A stretch of DNA of 64,000 nucleotides from NCBI GenBank assembly GCA_014529385.2, contig CM043966.1, positions 42,381,537-42,445,536 of the forward strand. Direction: 5' to 3'. Below are positions 33,906-45,062 of this stretch, in pieces (within the stretch, counting starts at the first letter, position 1; every line of letters begins with the position of its first letter). Below the pieces are notes generated by a model that was not told the DNA's origin, did no database searches, and saw only the letters and a program-made list of their open reading frames with translations. A program made the translations under genes and the position numbers. Source of the DNA: Adiantum capillus-veneris. Lineage: Eukaryota > Streptophyta > Polypodiopsida > Polypodiales > Pteridaceae.

Positions 33906-35283
33906 ACGCCAAGGAGATGATGCACGCTAAGCCGGCCACGGTGAAATGAACAAGGGCACCACCTAGCTTTGAGCGACTAGGACGCGGATAATAGTGATTT
34001 GAAATAGCACAAGCACTACACACACACACACACACAGACACACACACACACACACACACGTAGGTGATGAAAAACCCCTCGAGGTGGGAGGGAAACTTGA
34101 TTCCAATGCAATATTTACAGCAACCTTATCTTCGGCGAGATGGTGACGATGGTGATAGAGAGATAGAGAGTGAGGGAGAGATAGATAGTGAGCCTATAGT
34201 GCGTACTCTAGAGGTGACTCATAAGCATGGAGATCTCTACTTTCGTGAATGTGTGGAGAACCTTGGAGTCAAGTGTGGACATGGCTTCCCATAATGCTAA
34301 TTCCCAAAATGCTACACTAAAATCCCCTCTCTCTTGATGCAAGTGTTGCCAGTCTCCTCACCAAAATGCTACCAAATAGTAACTCCCCAATCCCCAAATC
34401 TCAATCTCCTTGATAGTGACCTCTCAGTGCCTTTTTATAGGTGCAGGCTGCATTAGGTTAGGCTAATCTGATTAGGTTAGGGCCCTAATCAAGGGAGACA
34501 AAGCAACGAGCTGGGTCCCAGATGGTTGAACCTTGCTTTGGCTTAGGAGAATTTACAATAATATCTCCTAAGTGGTCCTTTGTGACCATCACCTAGAGAG
34601 AGGTGGTAATTTACAAATGGTTTTTTATATACAAGATTCTTTTGGCTTGAAACCAGGAAAAATAATAATAACCTACAAATGTTATTGCGGAGATGCGTCG
34701 TGGACGCAATGTTGGCACATGGTGGGCCACTGGTGCGTTGGTGTAGCACGTTTGCCAATTTCGGGGTCGGCCAGGGCACGCCGTTGGCGTCAATCTTTGA
34801 TTTGGTGTCGAAATTGCGCGATTAGGCCGTCCTTATTCTTTGGTGTTGGGTGTCAATGTCGAATCCTTCGTTCTTTAATTTTTATTTTTTTTGTGTGCAT
34901 ATGGTGTGTGTGAGCTTTTTTGAGTGTGTGTACGCATATGCGTTTGAATGTATGTGTGTACTCATAAGTGTATGTGCTATAGGGGGGGGTGTGTGTGTAT
35001 AAACAACAGTGTGTGTGGGAACGGGAGTAAGAGAGATTATTATTATATATATGTATATATATATATAATTATATAATTATTATTATTATTATTTAAGTTT
35101 TTACGTGCCTAGCTACTGCACAGAGAGCGTGAGTGAGCTGTGCGTGAGGGGGATGGAGATGGTATGTGTGTGTGTGTGTATGAGAGAGAGAGAGAGAGAG
35201 AGAGACTTCGGTTATTGCGCCCTACAGGCTCCTTACACAGAGAGCACGAGAGAGAAAGAGAGATGAGCGAGCGGGTGGGAGAT

Positions 35284-35317
<34 letters not shown>
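35284..35317. repeat. Homopolymer of 34 G
   Basis: Uninterrupted G run between GAGATG and AGAGGAAG. Very rare length for G in plant DNA; prone to length error in sequencing. Confidence 0.9.
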
Positions 35318-35318
<1 letters not shown>

Positions 35319-35509
35319 GAGGAAGTGGGGTGAGAGGGAGGGTATGTGTGTGTGTTGGTGTATGTGTGTATGTAGAGAGAGAGAGAGAGAGTGTGTGTGT
35401 TCTCTGCACTGCATGGGGCTGTCGGGGCCGACAAGAACCAAGAGGAGGGGAAGAGATGGTTAATAGGGTGGGGAGAGAGAGGGGTAGTGGGCCACGGGGC
35501 GGGGGGGGG

Positions 35510-35512
<3 letters not shown>

Positions 35513-35588
<76 letters not shown>
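35513..35588. repeat. (GA)n microsatellite
   Basis: About 37 copies of GA next to a 10-base G run; further GA blocks flank it to 35779. Confidence 0.95.
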
Positions 35589-35592
<4 letters not shown>

Positions 35593-35779
35593 GGGATAGG
35601 GTGAGTGGGTGAGTAATGAGAGAGAGTGAGAGGTGAGAGAGGGTGTCTTGGTGAGGTGGCCAGAGAGTGGGGGTGAGAGGTAAGGGACGGCCCACCAGAG
35701 GGGAAGAAGAGGGAGTATGGATGAGATGGGTATGGACGAGAGGGGTGAGAGAGAGAGTGAATAATGAAAGAGAGAGAGG

Positions 35780-36007
35780 TGAAGTCGCAGAGCGGAGCTT
35801 AGATCGACTCACACACACATACACACACACAAAGATACACAGACAGAGAGCTTACACAGTACATAGAGAATTCGTTGAAGGGTTATCTCCCAAATCTTAT
35901 TATTCACACAAGTATAAGTGAGTATATACAAAGAGTTAGTGATAAGCGAGTTAGGCGGCCGGCCGGCCATATCCGTATAAGAGGCCACTTGGGCTTTAAT
36001 CCCAACA
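35780..36007 (-). repeat. Copia 3' LTR
   Basis: 228 bp, TGAAGTC...CCCAACA on the plus strand. Ends match 41119-41344. The minus-strand polypurine tract TAAGTGGGAGGT (36008-36019) abuts it. Confidence 0.92.
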
Positions 36008-36091
36008 ACCTCCCACTTAAAGTCCAATGTGGCACTTTAAGTAACTGTAAATCTATGAACATAAATGTACAAAGATTTACATTGATGCCAT

Positions 36092-36552
36092 CTATCCAAT
36101 GCCCAATAACTCACAACAATGCACAAAGCCCTCTCTCGGAAGTCCCTTTGTCAGTAGATTAGCAGGATTGTCCTTGGTGTGGATCTTCATCAATTGTATC
36201 TCCTTGTCTTCAAGTACTTCCCTAATGAAGTGATATTTCACATCAATGTGCTTAGTCTTCGAATAGAACACTGGATTCTTTGCCAATTCTATAGCACTTT
36301 GACTATCACAATATAACTCTTGCATATCTACTTTGATTCCCAAGTCTGCTACCAATCTACCAAGCCAAATAGCTTCTTTGCATGCCTCATTTGCTGCAAC
36401 ATACTCAGCTTTTGTAGTAGACTGGGTAATACAATCTTGTAGTCGAGATCACCATGATATGGCACCTCCGTCCAATGTAAATACATAGCCTGATGTAGAT
36501 CTCCTCTTATCCAAGTCTCCTGCATAATCTGAGTCAGTGTATCATCTGACAC
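36092..36552 (-). pseudogene. Copia RNase H
   Basis: Minus-strand frames give [20 protein letters not shown] (shifted just upstream of 36542), TKAEYVAANEACKEAIWLG, LYCDSQSAIELAKNPVFYSK and HIDVKYHFIREVLED. These carry the D, E and D catalytic residues of copia RNase H, which is the C-terminal domain of pol in this order. The end near 36092 is about 80 bp from the LTR. Stops near 36430 and 36545 break the frame. Confidence 0.85.
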
Positions 36553-37485
36553 TCAAATCCTGACTAGCATAGCATATGCACATACTCTTTGTATGTTTTA
36601 AGTATCTCATGATACCTTTCACTGCCTCCCAATGTTTCTTGCCGGTATTTGACATATATCTGCTACTGACTCCCACTGCAAATGCAATATCCGGACGTGT
36701 AGCAATCATTGCATACATCAAACTCCCACATGTAGTCACATATGGCACCGTATCCATTTCAACCTTTTCCACCTCAGACTGTGGGCAATCTTGGTTGCTT
36801 AGTTTCACATATGATGGCAATGGTGTCATCAATGCCTTTCCCCTATCCATATGGAAATGTTGCAACACCTTGTCAATATACTCTTCATGAGATAAGTAAA
36901 GCATCTTCTTTGACCTATCTCGTTGGATACGCATACCCAGTATATGACTTGCCTCACCCATTTCTTTCATGTCAAAAACCTTTGCCATTTTTGACTTAAG
37001 AGTTGACATTTCTGCCATTTGTCTACTAGCAAGTAACATGTCATCCACATAGAAGATGAGGGTTATCAAGCTACCATCCTTAGCTTGTCGAGTATACATG
37101 CAATGATCTGTCTTACTTCTCTTGTATCCTTGAGAAAGCATAAATTGGTGAAACTTCTTGTACCATTCTCTTGGTGCCTGTTTCAAACCAGAGAGACTCT
37201 TTCTCAAACGACATACCAATTTTTCTTTGCCTTTCTCAGCATACCCTTCTGGCTGCTACATATAAACCTCCTCATGAAAATCTCCATGAAGAAATGCCAT
37301 TTTTACATCCATCTGTTGTAAATACAGATCATGTTTAGCAGCCAAAGCAAGTACACTTCTCAATCTTGTCATCTTGAAAACTGGTGTTAAAACTTCATTA
37401 AAATCTATTCCGTGTTCTTGCTTAAAACCCTTAGCACAACCAACCGTGCTTTGTATTTTGGTTGTCCATCATGAGGATTAAGCTT
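36542..37485 (-). pseudogene. Copia reverse transcriptase
   Basis: The main frame (36542-37219) has LRKSLSGLKQAPREWYKKFH, the catalytic box LIFYVDDMLLAS (YVDD), HILGMRIQRDRSKKMLYLSH and YATRPDIAFAVGV-like TRPDIAFAVGVSSRYMS. The N-terminal fingers (KYKARLVV, then [16 protein letters not shown]) lie at 37220-37485 with several stops. Clear copia type, unlike the FIDD boxes of the Ty3 elements in this window. Reads downstream of integrase on the same strand. Confidence 0.88.
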
Positions 37486-38703
37486 CTACCTGTAAACCCA
37501 CTTGCAAGGTAGATCTTTCTTGCCCTCTGGCAATTGAACCAAATCCCACGTTTGATTCTTATGCAGAGCCGTCATCTCTGATTGCATGGCCAACTGCCAT
37601 TTTTTCAAGTCAGCCACTTGTAATGCCTCCTTGTAACAAGATGGTTCTCCGCAATCCATGAGCATGACATAATTTAGAGGTGGCACATAACAATCAGGTG
37701 GTTTGGAGACATGCTCAGAACGTCTCACCACAACTGATTCTGCCTCTCTAGCCACTATAGGTTGTTCCTGAGCCTGACCATGCTGTCTTGATGTGCTAGC
37801 ACTAGGTCCATCTTCCTTGAAGACAACTCTTCTGATCTTCTCTTTCTTCTCTGGCTTAGCGTGAAACTTGGCTTCATTGAAATGAACATCATTGCTACGA
37901 ATAACTTTTTTGGACTCAGGATCCCAAAGCCGATAACCCATCTCGCCCGATTCTCTGTAGCCAAGAAATATACACTTCCTGCTCTTTGGTTCTAACTTAT
38001 TCCTCAAATCCTTAGAAATATGGCTATAAGCTTCACAACCAAAGACTCTGAGATGCTTATACGAAGGTGCCTTGCCTGTCCATAGCATCTCGGCCACTTC
38101 ACTCTTATCCAAAACCCTACTAGGAGACCTGTTGATCAAATGGACTGTTGTAGACACTACTTCTGCCCAAATTCCATCAGGAAACTCACCATTTGACAAC
38201 ATGCTTCTGACCTTCTCTTGTATGGTCCTATTCATACGTTATGAGGCTCCATTTTGTGAAGGATTGTATGGTGCAGTAAGTTCCCTCTTTAACCCTTTTG
38301 CTTCACAAAAGTCTTGGAAAGCCTTGGAAACTTACTCTCCACCATTGTCTGTCCTTAAGCATCTCAGCTTCTGACCACTCTGATTCTCCACAAGCTGCAA
38401 GAATGTCTTAAAGACCTTGAGCACCTCATCCTTGTGCTTCAAGAAGTAAATCCATACTCTGCAAGAATAGTCGTCTGTAAAGGTACAAAAGTACGATGCT
38501 CCCCCTAGAGACAAACTAGGCATTGGTCCGCATAAGTTACTGTGTACAAGAGCTAACCGTTCATCCTTATGATTTCCCTTTGATCTATGCAGTTCCTGTG
38601 TTTGCTTACCATAAACACAATGCTCACAAAACTCAAAATTTTGAAATGAAAAGCCAGGAAAATAACCATAACGAGAAAGTATTTCCATTCCTCTTTTTGA
38701 CAT
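37486..38703 (-). pseudogene. Copia integrase
   Basis: From 38703: CEHCVYGKQTQELHRS, LVHSNLCGPMPSLSLGGASY with FTDDYS (first Asp region), LRCLRTDNGGE (second Asp), then PYNPSQNGAS-stop-RMNRTI. The stop occupies the position of the catalytic Glu of the D-D-35-E triad. The frame continues from 38235 as INRSPSRVL, LRVFGCEAYSHI, KCIFLGYRESGEMGYRLWDP and an acidic connector to RT. A stop also follows NGGE. It would integrate element DNA; it cannot now. Confidence 0.88.
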
Positions 38704-38886
38704 ATGTCCCAGCCTACGATGTCACAGTGACACACTTGGCTGCTCAATCACATTAATTACATGGTTTTTAACCTCTGAAACATGTAAAGTGTACAGAGTT
38801 CCCGAATTGCTGCCATGTGCTACGGTCATCGAACCTTTGGAGATCTTCCAAGCGTTGTTCCCAAAAACTGTCACACATAACCCGCA

Positions 38887-39327
38887 TCATCCAACTTCCC
38901 TGTACTGATCAAGCTCTTTCGGATTGCTGGAATATGTCTCACATTCTTGAGCCATAAAAGAGCCATTTTGAAACTTCAACTGCACATCTCCCACTCCAAG
39001 TATGTTACAAACTTGCTCATTTCCAAGTCTGACATAATCTTTAGTAGCCACATATGATGTAAACCACTCTTTGTGCAGAGAAACATGTAAAGATGCCCCT
39101 GAGTCGATAATCCAATCACTCATAGCATGTCCATCCTCTGCAATCAAGAAAATAGAATTAAAATTGCTTGTGAGGAAGATATCACTAGCTGCTATACCAT
39201 AATCACTGTCTGAACCAGATCCTATGACATTCACCTCTTCAATCTTCACCGAACTCTTCTTTTCATCTTGCTCAGAACTCTTTGCTTTGCCTTTTTCTTG
39301 TTTCCACTTCGTACAGTCTCTCTTCAT
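38887..39327 (-). pseudogene. Copia gag end and protease
   Basis: The frame continues the zinc knuckle region (HMKRDCTKWKQEKGK), then a Lys/Ser linker, and the protease with DWIIDSGASLHVSLHKEWF. The D-S-G-A catalytic box is intact. VRLGNEQVCNILGVGDVQLK is the usual second half. The frame is open for 146 codons and lost near 38887, before the integrase frame at 38703. Confidence 0.82.
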
Positions 39328-39348
39328 GTGACCCTTCTTGCCACAATG

Positions 39349-40059
39349 CTAGCATTCTATGTCATCCTTTAACTTCGAGTCACGAGACTTACTTCTGTTT
39401 TGTGCCTTCTTACCCTTCTTCTCTTTAGACTGTTGTCTCCCTCGAACGACCAAAGCACTATTGCCTTTGCCTTTGTCAATGTTCTTCCTGTTCACTTCCT
39501 CTGTGAGCAAGCTGCCTTCTACATTGGTACTTGTAAGACCTTCAAGCACAACAGAATTACTTAATGCCATGCAAAAAGTATCCCAATTGTTTGGAAAAGT
39601 GATTAAGAGAAACATAGCCTTCATTGAATCTGGAAAGACTATCTGTTGTACTGCTAGCTGGCTGAAAATTGTGTGAAATTCATTGAGATGATTTGACATG
39701 GTTGTCCCTTCCTTCATCTTCAAATCCACCGATTTCTTGAGCCATTAAATCTGAGAAGCAACACTTTGTTTCTCGTACATACCACATTAGCTTTTGCCAT
39801 ACGCCATACACTATAGTCTCTTCTGCTATGTTGAAGTAAACATTTTCTGCCAGTGTCAACATGATTGTGGAACAAGCCAACTCGTCAAGCTCTTCCCACT
39901 CATCTTGAGAGATACCTTCTGGTCTCTCCCCTTTGAGCTTCAGTGGCTTCACTTGTTTTTTATGCACCAAAACTGCCAAATCTGCTTCTTCCAGAATGGA
40001 AAGTTTATGCCATCCAGCTTCTTTATGTTGTAAAGAGTCTCACTTTGAGAAGATGGCAT
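39349..40059 (-). pseudogene. Copia gag
   Basis: Likely ATG at 40057-40059 (MPSSQSETLYNIKKLDGINF), followed by WKKQIWQF, LKLKGERPEGISQDEWEELD, IMLTLAENVYFNIAEE and, after a frameshift near 39730, MKEGTTMSNHLNEFHTIFSQ and FPNNWDTFCMALSN. This is the gag of plant Tork-like copia elements. It ends in a zinc knuckle C-stop-HCGKKGHMKRDC near 39310-39355, where TAG replaces the residue after the first Cys (TGG would fit). Confidence 0.82.
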
Positions 40060-41104
40060 GTCTGCCAAACTGTTTACTCCTGGGAAAAATCTGGCAGAGT
40101 TTCCCCTGTAAATTGGCCTCTGTACACAATAAACAAGTTGTAAACAACAAGCTGAACACCTCTCCTCAAGAACTGTTAGTATTTTGAAAAATTTTGACAA
40201 TCTCCCCTATAAATTGAGCTCTGGAAACCAAAAGATAGCTCAAAAAAAACCATAAATAGTTGACCAGTGATAAATCTAAAAATCTCTGTAATATGATATC
40301 CTGTAAGTATACACTGTCTCCTGTCTGGGCGATCATAGAACCTGTATATGTCTCAAGATTGAACCCTGAACAATGCCTCAACGGCCTAACACATAAGATG
40401 CAATCCAGTGTCTACACAAAGTCATACATCCAATGGAATAAAAGTCGCCGAAGAGGATGCGTGTAGAGGGGAACTCCAGCAACCTAATACACCTCACACT
40501 GGGTAACCCAGCCCCCAGTGCTTGGCTTCAAAAAACCTCACACACGACCCTCTCAAATGGCTCAGCAAACTGCCCAGAACTAGCATACATCCTACAATAG
40601 ACCAATCACTCTCCTATGATCGCTATGGCGGTTTGTCTGCTAGCGTGACTCACAACTAGCAGACCCACAATCACAGTACATCAATATGAAATACATGCCA
40701 GTGGTGTCCAACCGTCGTATGGCCACACCTCCCCTAGAACCTGGCAAGCACAAGAAGTAGCAATGCAGACTGCAATATATATCTGATGATATATATGTGT
40801 ACCTGGTCTATAGATGATGCTTTGAAGACTAATGAGTGATGTATGTGAATGCCGATATTGATGCTGACAACCTCCTGCTTGCCAATCTACACAAGACGGG
40901 TTTCTTTGCGGCTGAAACCTATCTTTTGATGTAGTGCTTAGAACGAAATTTTGAGGGCATAAACAGCTTTGAAAGGGGGGTAAAACTCCACGTTGCCTAT
41001 TGAAAATACTCTCGGAACGCCGAGTGTGAATTTCCAAGCTCCGGATCCAGAGTTTGCCTGAAAAGTGCGCGCGCATGCTTTTATGCAAAAACGCATTGAA
41101 CCTT

Positions 41105-41116
41105 GCTCTGATACCA
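41105..41116 (-). other. Copia primer-binding site, initiator tRNA-Met
   Basis: Minus strand TGGTATCAGAGC, two bases after the 5' LTR: the standard primer site of plant copia elements, complementary to the 3' end of initiator tRNA-Met. Confidence 0.9.
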
Positions 41117-41118
41117 AT

Positions 41119-41344
41119 TGAAGTCCCGAAGCAGAGCTTAGATCGACTCACACACACACACACACACAGAGATACACAGACAGAGAGCTTGCACAGTACG
41201 CACAAAATTTGTTGAAGGGTTATCTCCCAAATCTTATTATTCACACAAGTATAAGTGAGTATATACAAAGAGTTAGTGATAAGCGAGTTAGGCGGTCGGC
41301 CGGCCATATCCGTATAAGAGGCCACTTGGGCTTTAATCCCAACA
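41119..41344 (-). repeat. Copia 5' LTR
   Basis: 226 bp, matches 35780-36007, with a pure CA run near 41150-41168 replacing CATACA in the other copy. Followed by the target copy AGAGG. Confidence 0.92.
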
Positions 41345-41680
41345 AGAGGGAGACTTTTTTCCAAGCATGGCGGCCCGCCAGTGGAAGAAAGAGGGAGTAG
41401 TCTTGTTTTATGCGCCCATTGGGCTAGGTGACACAGGAGCAAGATAAGAGAGAGATATAGTGGGTTGGCGGAGCCGAGCAGGAGAGAGAGGAGGCGTCCT
41501 CTCGTGATAATGGAGGGCAAGTGGGGGGAGGGAGGCCAAACTGGTGGCGGCCCGCTGTGGGTAAGCATAAAAGGGTGGTGGTGAATGTAAAAAAAAACAT
41601 TTTTTTATCGTTTCTTGGTATAGTGCTCCTCCCCAATTGGGGTTGGTTCTTGCGACCACGGTTTCAAAAATTGGCCGTCA
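41345..41680 (-). repeat. Element C LTR, U3 start
   Basis: Starts on the minus strand at 41680 with TGACGGCC, after the polypurine tract AAGGGAGGGCTAA (41681-41693), the same arrangement as in Tat1. It is interrupted after 336 bp by the copia element; the rest probably continues from 35779 downward. Confidence 0.65.
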
Positions 41681-41800
41681 TTAGCCCTCCCTTCTGGCTA
41701 GAGGCATTCATGCTTCTAGCTATGCTTTTGGTTCTCTAGTAGCGGAGTTGGAGGGTTCTCCCTCATCTTGAATATCTAGCATGAACTCTGGGTCAAATCT

Positions 41801-42860
41801 TTAAAAGTACCTCTTGAGCCTCCATCCATTGACTTTGGTCTTGTGAATTCTACCATCTGCTTCCATCAATTTGTAGCTTCCGTTGGCATAGCGCCTTTTG
41901 ACAATGAATGGCCCTTCCCATCTGGGTTGAAATTTCTTGTCTTTCCTAGTGTCAAATCTGTTGTCGTATTTGAATTCTAACATGCCCTTTTTCAGGCCCT
42001 TTTCCTTAAGCCCTTGATTGAATGTGAGTCGGCATCTCTCTACTTGTGTTGCATAGTGATTGATTGCATCTTCCCTATCTAGTTCAAGCCTCTCTAGATC
42101 CAGGATGTGGTTGCGGAGATGGGCAATTGGGCACTGTAATTGGCTAGCCATGACTCACAAGCTAGCTATCTCTACCTCGATGGGTAGAATGTCCTCCTTT
42201 CCATAGACCAGATGAAACGGGGTGAAACCTAGTGATGTTCGGAATGTAGTGTGGTAGGCCCAACGAGCGGCCATGAGATGCTTACCCCAATTACTTGTGT
42301 GGTTATTCACTTGTTTTGTGATGATCTTACAGATCATGCCGTTTACTTTTTCCACTAGACCATTGCACTGTGCATAGTATGGGGTGGAATGTTGGCGTGT
42401 AATGTCTAACTTTTTCATCAGTTCTCCCACCAGATCGCCTCTAAAACCTGGTCCTCTATCATATATTATCTCCAGAGGTGTGCCAAAACGGAAACAAATG
42501 TGCTCAAATATGAACTTCATCACTTCTTGGGTTGTAATGCGTATGGTGGTTGTCAGGTCATGTAGTCTACACCAGCTAGAACGTATAGTTTACCTGATTG
42601 GGCCCTTAGTAAAGGACCAATTTCATCTATTCCCCACTTCTCAAATGGACCATATGAATATAGGAGTTTGTGGCTCATAGGTTAGTGTATGATCACTGGA
42701 TACTTGACAAGCTTTGCATGTTTTACACCGATGATGCACATCCCTGTTCAGACTAGGCCAAGAGAATCCTGCCTGTAGAATCTTCCTACTCGTAATATCT
42801 ATAGAAAAATGGCCGCCACAGACACCATCATGGAAACTTAAGATTACCTCCGTGATTTCA
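41801..42860 (-). pseudogene. Element C integrase
   Basis: Close relative of the Tat1 integrase on the opposite strand. Zinc domain FHDGVCGGHFSIDITSRKIL and CKACQ near 42700-42850. The first catalytic Asp region near 42600 is damaged. The second is in EIIYDRGPGFRGDL, and Glu in QCNGLVEKVNGMI. A TGA at 42152-42154 (ASL-stop-VMAS) stands where Tat1 has Arg (SLRVMAS), a clean CGA-to-TGA change. The C-terminal module FQPRWEGPFIVKRRYANGSY and KTKVNGWRLKRYF is intact. Confidence 0.88.
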
Positions 42861-42955
42861 CTAGAGATTGGTACTCGCCTCAGAATCTGGTCTTTGCCCT
42901 TGCAATATAAGTTGTTGTTTACAAGGCGATATCTTGTTACCTTTCTAACCGGCCA

Positions 42956-43900
42956 TTATTTCTGGCCCTTGGTGTACCCTTCACGACATTTTTCTGTATT
43001 TAAGAAGCTGATGATATCAGGCATAGAATCACTACCCTGGAAGAGGGGAAACTTCAGTTTGATTGCTCCAATGGGAACATCTTGTATTCTCTCCTTGGTT
43101 AGGGCATCTGCCTCTTGATTTTCTACCCTAGGGACATGAAATAACTCCACTGCTTCAAACTTCCTTAACAAATCCTTAACTCTGCATAATTGGCCAAGTA
43201 AAACCTCATTTTTACAGATCCACATGCCATTAACCTACTTTATCAAAAGCAGAGCATCACCAAACACATTTAGGCGTTGAATTCCTTGCAAAATGCATTG
43301 TTATAATCCAAGAATTAAAGCCATGTACTCTGCTTCATTGTTGGAGTGGGAGTGTAACAGCTACCACCAATGGAGAATACTTTTTCCTTTTGCTCATTGA
43401 AAATGATGATGCCGCCTGCACACTGTTCCACTATTCTTTTGTATACTTCATCAAAGAAAGAGAATGAGCTCTTTCTAGCTTAGGAATTTCTACCATTGGT
43501 GTCACTTCTTTACCTTCTGTGTTGACCTTTAGCTTCTTCTCATAGTGACGATGAGTAAGAATACCTGCTAGACTAGCCCTAGTGGATTTTTCTACCTGTA
43601 TGGTGTAATCAAACTCTTGTAATCTAACAAGCCAATTAGAGAGTCTACATGAGACATCCATGTATTGCATCATATACGGAAAGACCTCTTCCATTCTCAG
43701 AATTACAAAGGGTCTTGGCAATAGATAAGAGTGGAACTTTGTAGTGGCAAACATCAATGCAAGCACCATGTGCTCTATTGTGGTGAATCCTTTTTTTGAT
43801 GGGGTCATGACACAACTAGAGAAGTAGATAGGACGCATGAAAGAGGTTTGGGGGCCCTTTTGCATTAGTACGGCTCCAAGTGTATCACTTCCTACACTGA
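42956..43900 (-). pseudogene. Element C RNase H and second RNase H
   Basis: First RNase H at 43431-43900: TSFMRPIYFSSCVM, IEHMVLALMFATTKFHSYLL, VRLQEFDYTIQVEKSTRASL. The second, archaeal-type RNase H starts near 43450 and is frameshifted; it is recognisable at its end as MWICKNEVLLGQLCRVKDLL, VELFHVPRVENQEADALTKE and PIGAIKLKFPLFQGSDSMPD, which parallels Tat1 30740-30960. Same Tat-type domain order, decayed. Confidence 0.82.
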
Positions 43901-44090
43901 GGTTAACATAAAATGGCTCGTCCCATCAAGCGGCTGCAATGGTGGGAACTGTAGCCAGGATGTATTTTACTTCGGTAAATTGTTGCTCATTTTATTCACT
44001 CCATAGGAAGACATCTTTATGGGTGATTTGTTGTAGAGGGAGAACCAACTAAGAGAGCAAGTGAATGAACCTGCTCAAATACCTTACCTT

Positions 44091-45062
44091 CTAAAGGAAA
44101 GAGATCAGTTGCTTAGCTGTGGTGGGTGATGATAACGATACCAAAGCTTGAATCTTTCTAGGGTCAACCTCAATCCCTTTTACTGAAATCACATGGCCAA
44201 GAAGAATGACCTTGCTTTCACCAATGTGACACTTATCTACATTAAGCTGGCCACCCAAGGTTTGCAGCCTAGCCATGCCATCATAGACTTTGCTCAAATG
44301 GAGGGAGAGAGAACTGTAGATGCAAAAATCATCTATGAAAACTCGTATTGACTTGCCGAAGTATGGCTGGAAGACAAAATTTACATAGCATTGGAATGTG
44401 GCCAGAGAATTGGTGAGGCCAAAAGGCATCACCCTGTAAGCAAAACATCCCCATGGTATTATGAAATTTGTCTTTTTATGGTCTTCTTCTGCAATGCTAA
44501 TCTGAAAATAGCCTGAGTAGCCATCACATACTGTGTAGCACTCATGACTTGCTACCTCATTGAGAATTTCATCTTGGGATGGGAGGTGAAAATGATCCCT
44601 CTTTGTGGCCGCATTGAGAGGTTTGTAGTCTACATAGACTCTCCACTTACCGTTCTTCTTTGGTGTGACTACCACTAGAGAGACCCACTCTGAGTCTTCG
44701 ACGGGGTAAATGAAACCTGCCTGTAGCAGATTCCTCACCCCTTTGAGCAATGATTCTTGTTGAATTACCCCAAGTATTTTGAGCTTTTTCACTACCGGCT
44801 TACTTCCTTCCTTGAGTCTTATGCGGTGTTGTACTACTGTGATGCTTGTGATCTTGTCATAACCATCAATGAGCAATGTGGTGAAGTTACCTAGCATAGA
44901 GATATATTCTTCTCTCTCTTTACTAGTTAACTCATTGGAGAGCATCCGATGTAACTTACTTGTATCCACCAAGGGTTGCATACCTGATGGTTCCTCTTGG
45001 TTCTCTGGTGGTGTTTCAAATTGTGTCAATCTTTTTGAGTCTTTGAGGATGACTCCCATCAC
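44091..45062 (-). pseudogene. Element C reverse transcriptase
   Basis: 323 open codons. IRLKEGSKPVVKKLKILGVI, FIYPVEDSEWVSLVVVTPKK, NGKWRVYVDYKPLNAATKRD, GYSGYFQISIAEEDHKKTNF, RVMPFGLTNSLATFQCY and catalytic RVFIDDFCIYSS. The Phe of FIDD is shared with Tat1. Very close to Tat1 RT by eye, so C is the same or a sister family, in opposite orientation. The frame ends at TTAKQLISFL, one residue from the site where Tat1 is interrupted, and is shifted to RNase H. Confidence 0.9.

Larger units (their letters stand above)
33906..35779 (-). other. Probable rest of the element C LTR, microsatellite-rich
   Basis: No gene is seen; the ORFs here are microsatellite translations. A minus-strand TATA box (TATAAAAAGG, 34432-34440) lies upstream, on that strand, of a 500-bp leader-like region, and the C element LTR (start 41680, minus) is cut by the copia insertion at 35779/41345. 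I infer that this stretch is the remainder of that LTR, about 2.2 kb in all. The left limit near 33906 touches the end of Tat1 and is not defined by any repeat. Contains CA, TG, AT and GA runs and a 34-base G run. Confidence 0.4.
35780..41344 (-). mobile_element. Complete Ty1/copia element with 5-bp target duplication
   Basis: Short LTRs at 35780-36007 and 41119-41344 flank a minus-strand internal region with gag, protease, integrase, RT and RNase H in copia order. The duplicated target AGAGG is at 35775-35779 and 41345-41349. LTRs start TGTTGGGATT on the minus strand. It is 5.56 kb long. It inserted into what I read as the LTR of element C. Stops in the zinc knuckle, integrase catalytic site and RT make it inactive. 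LTRs differ at roughly 10 of 226 sites by eye. Confidence 0.92.

Noticed and set aside
14818-33910. Clean 5-bp target duplication for Tat1
   Set aside because: Flanks are AACGT and ACGCC; only a three-base offset match, so not claimed.
35109-35830. Several 100-200 codon Ser/Leu/Pro or Arg/Glu ORFs on both strands
   Set aside because: All arise from GA, TG and G-run low complexity; overlapping frames on both strands.
40681-41568. 295-codon minus ORF across the copia LTR
   Set aside because: Spans leader, LTR and flanking element C DNA; contains no domain and crosses an insertion junction.
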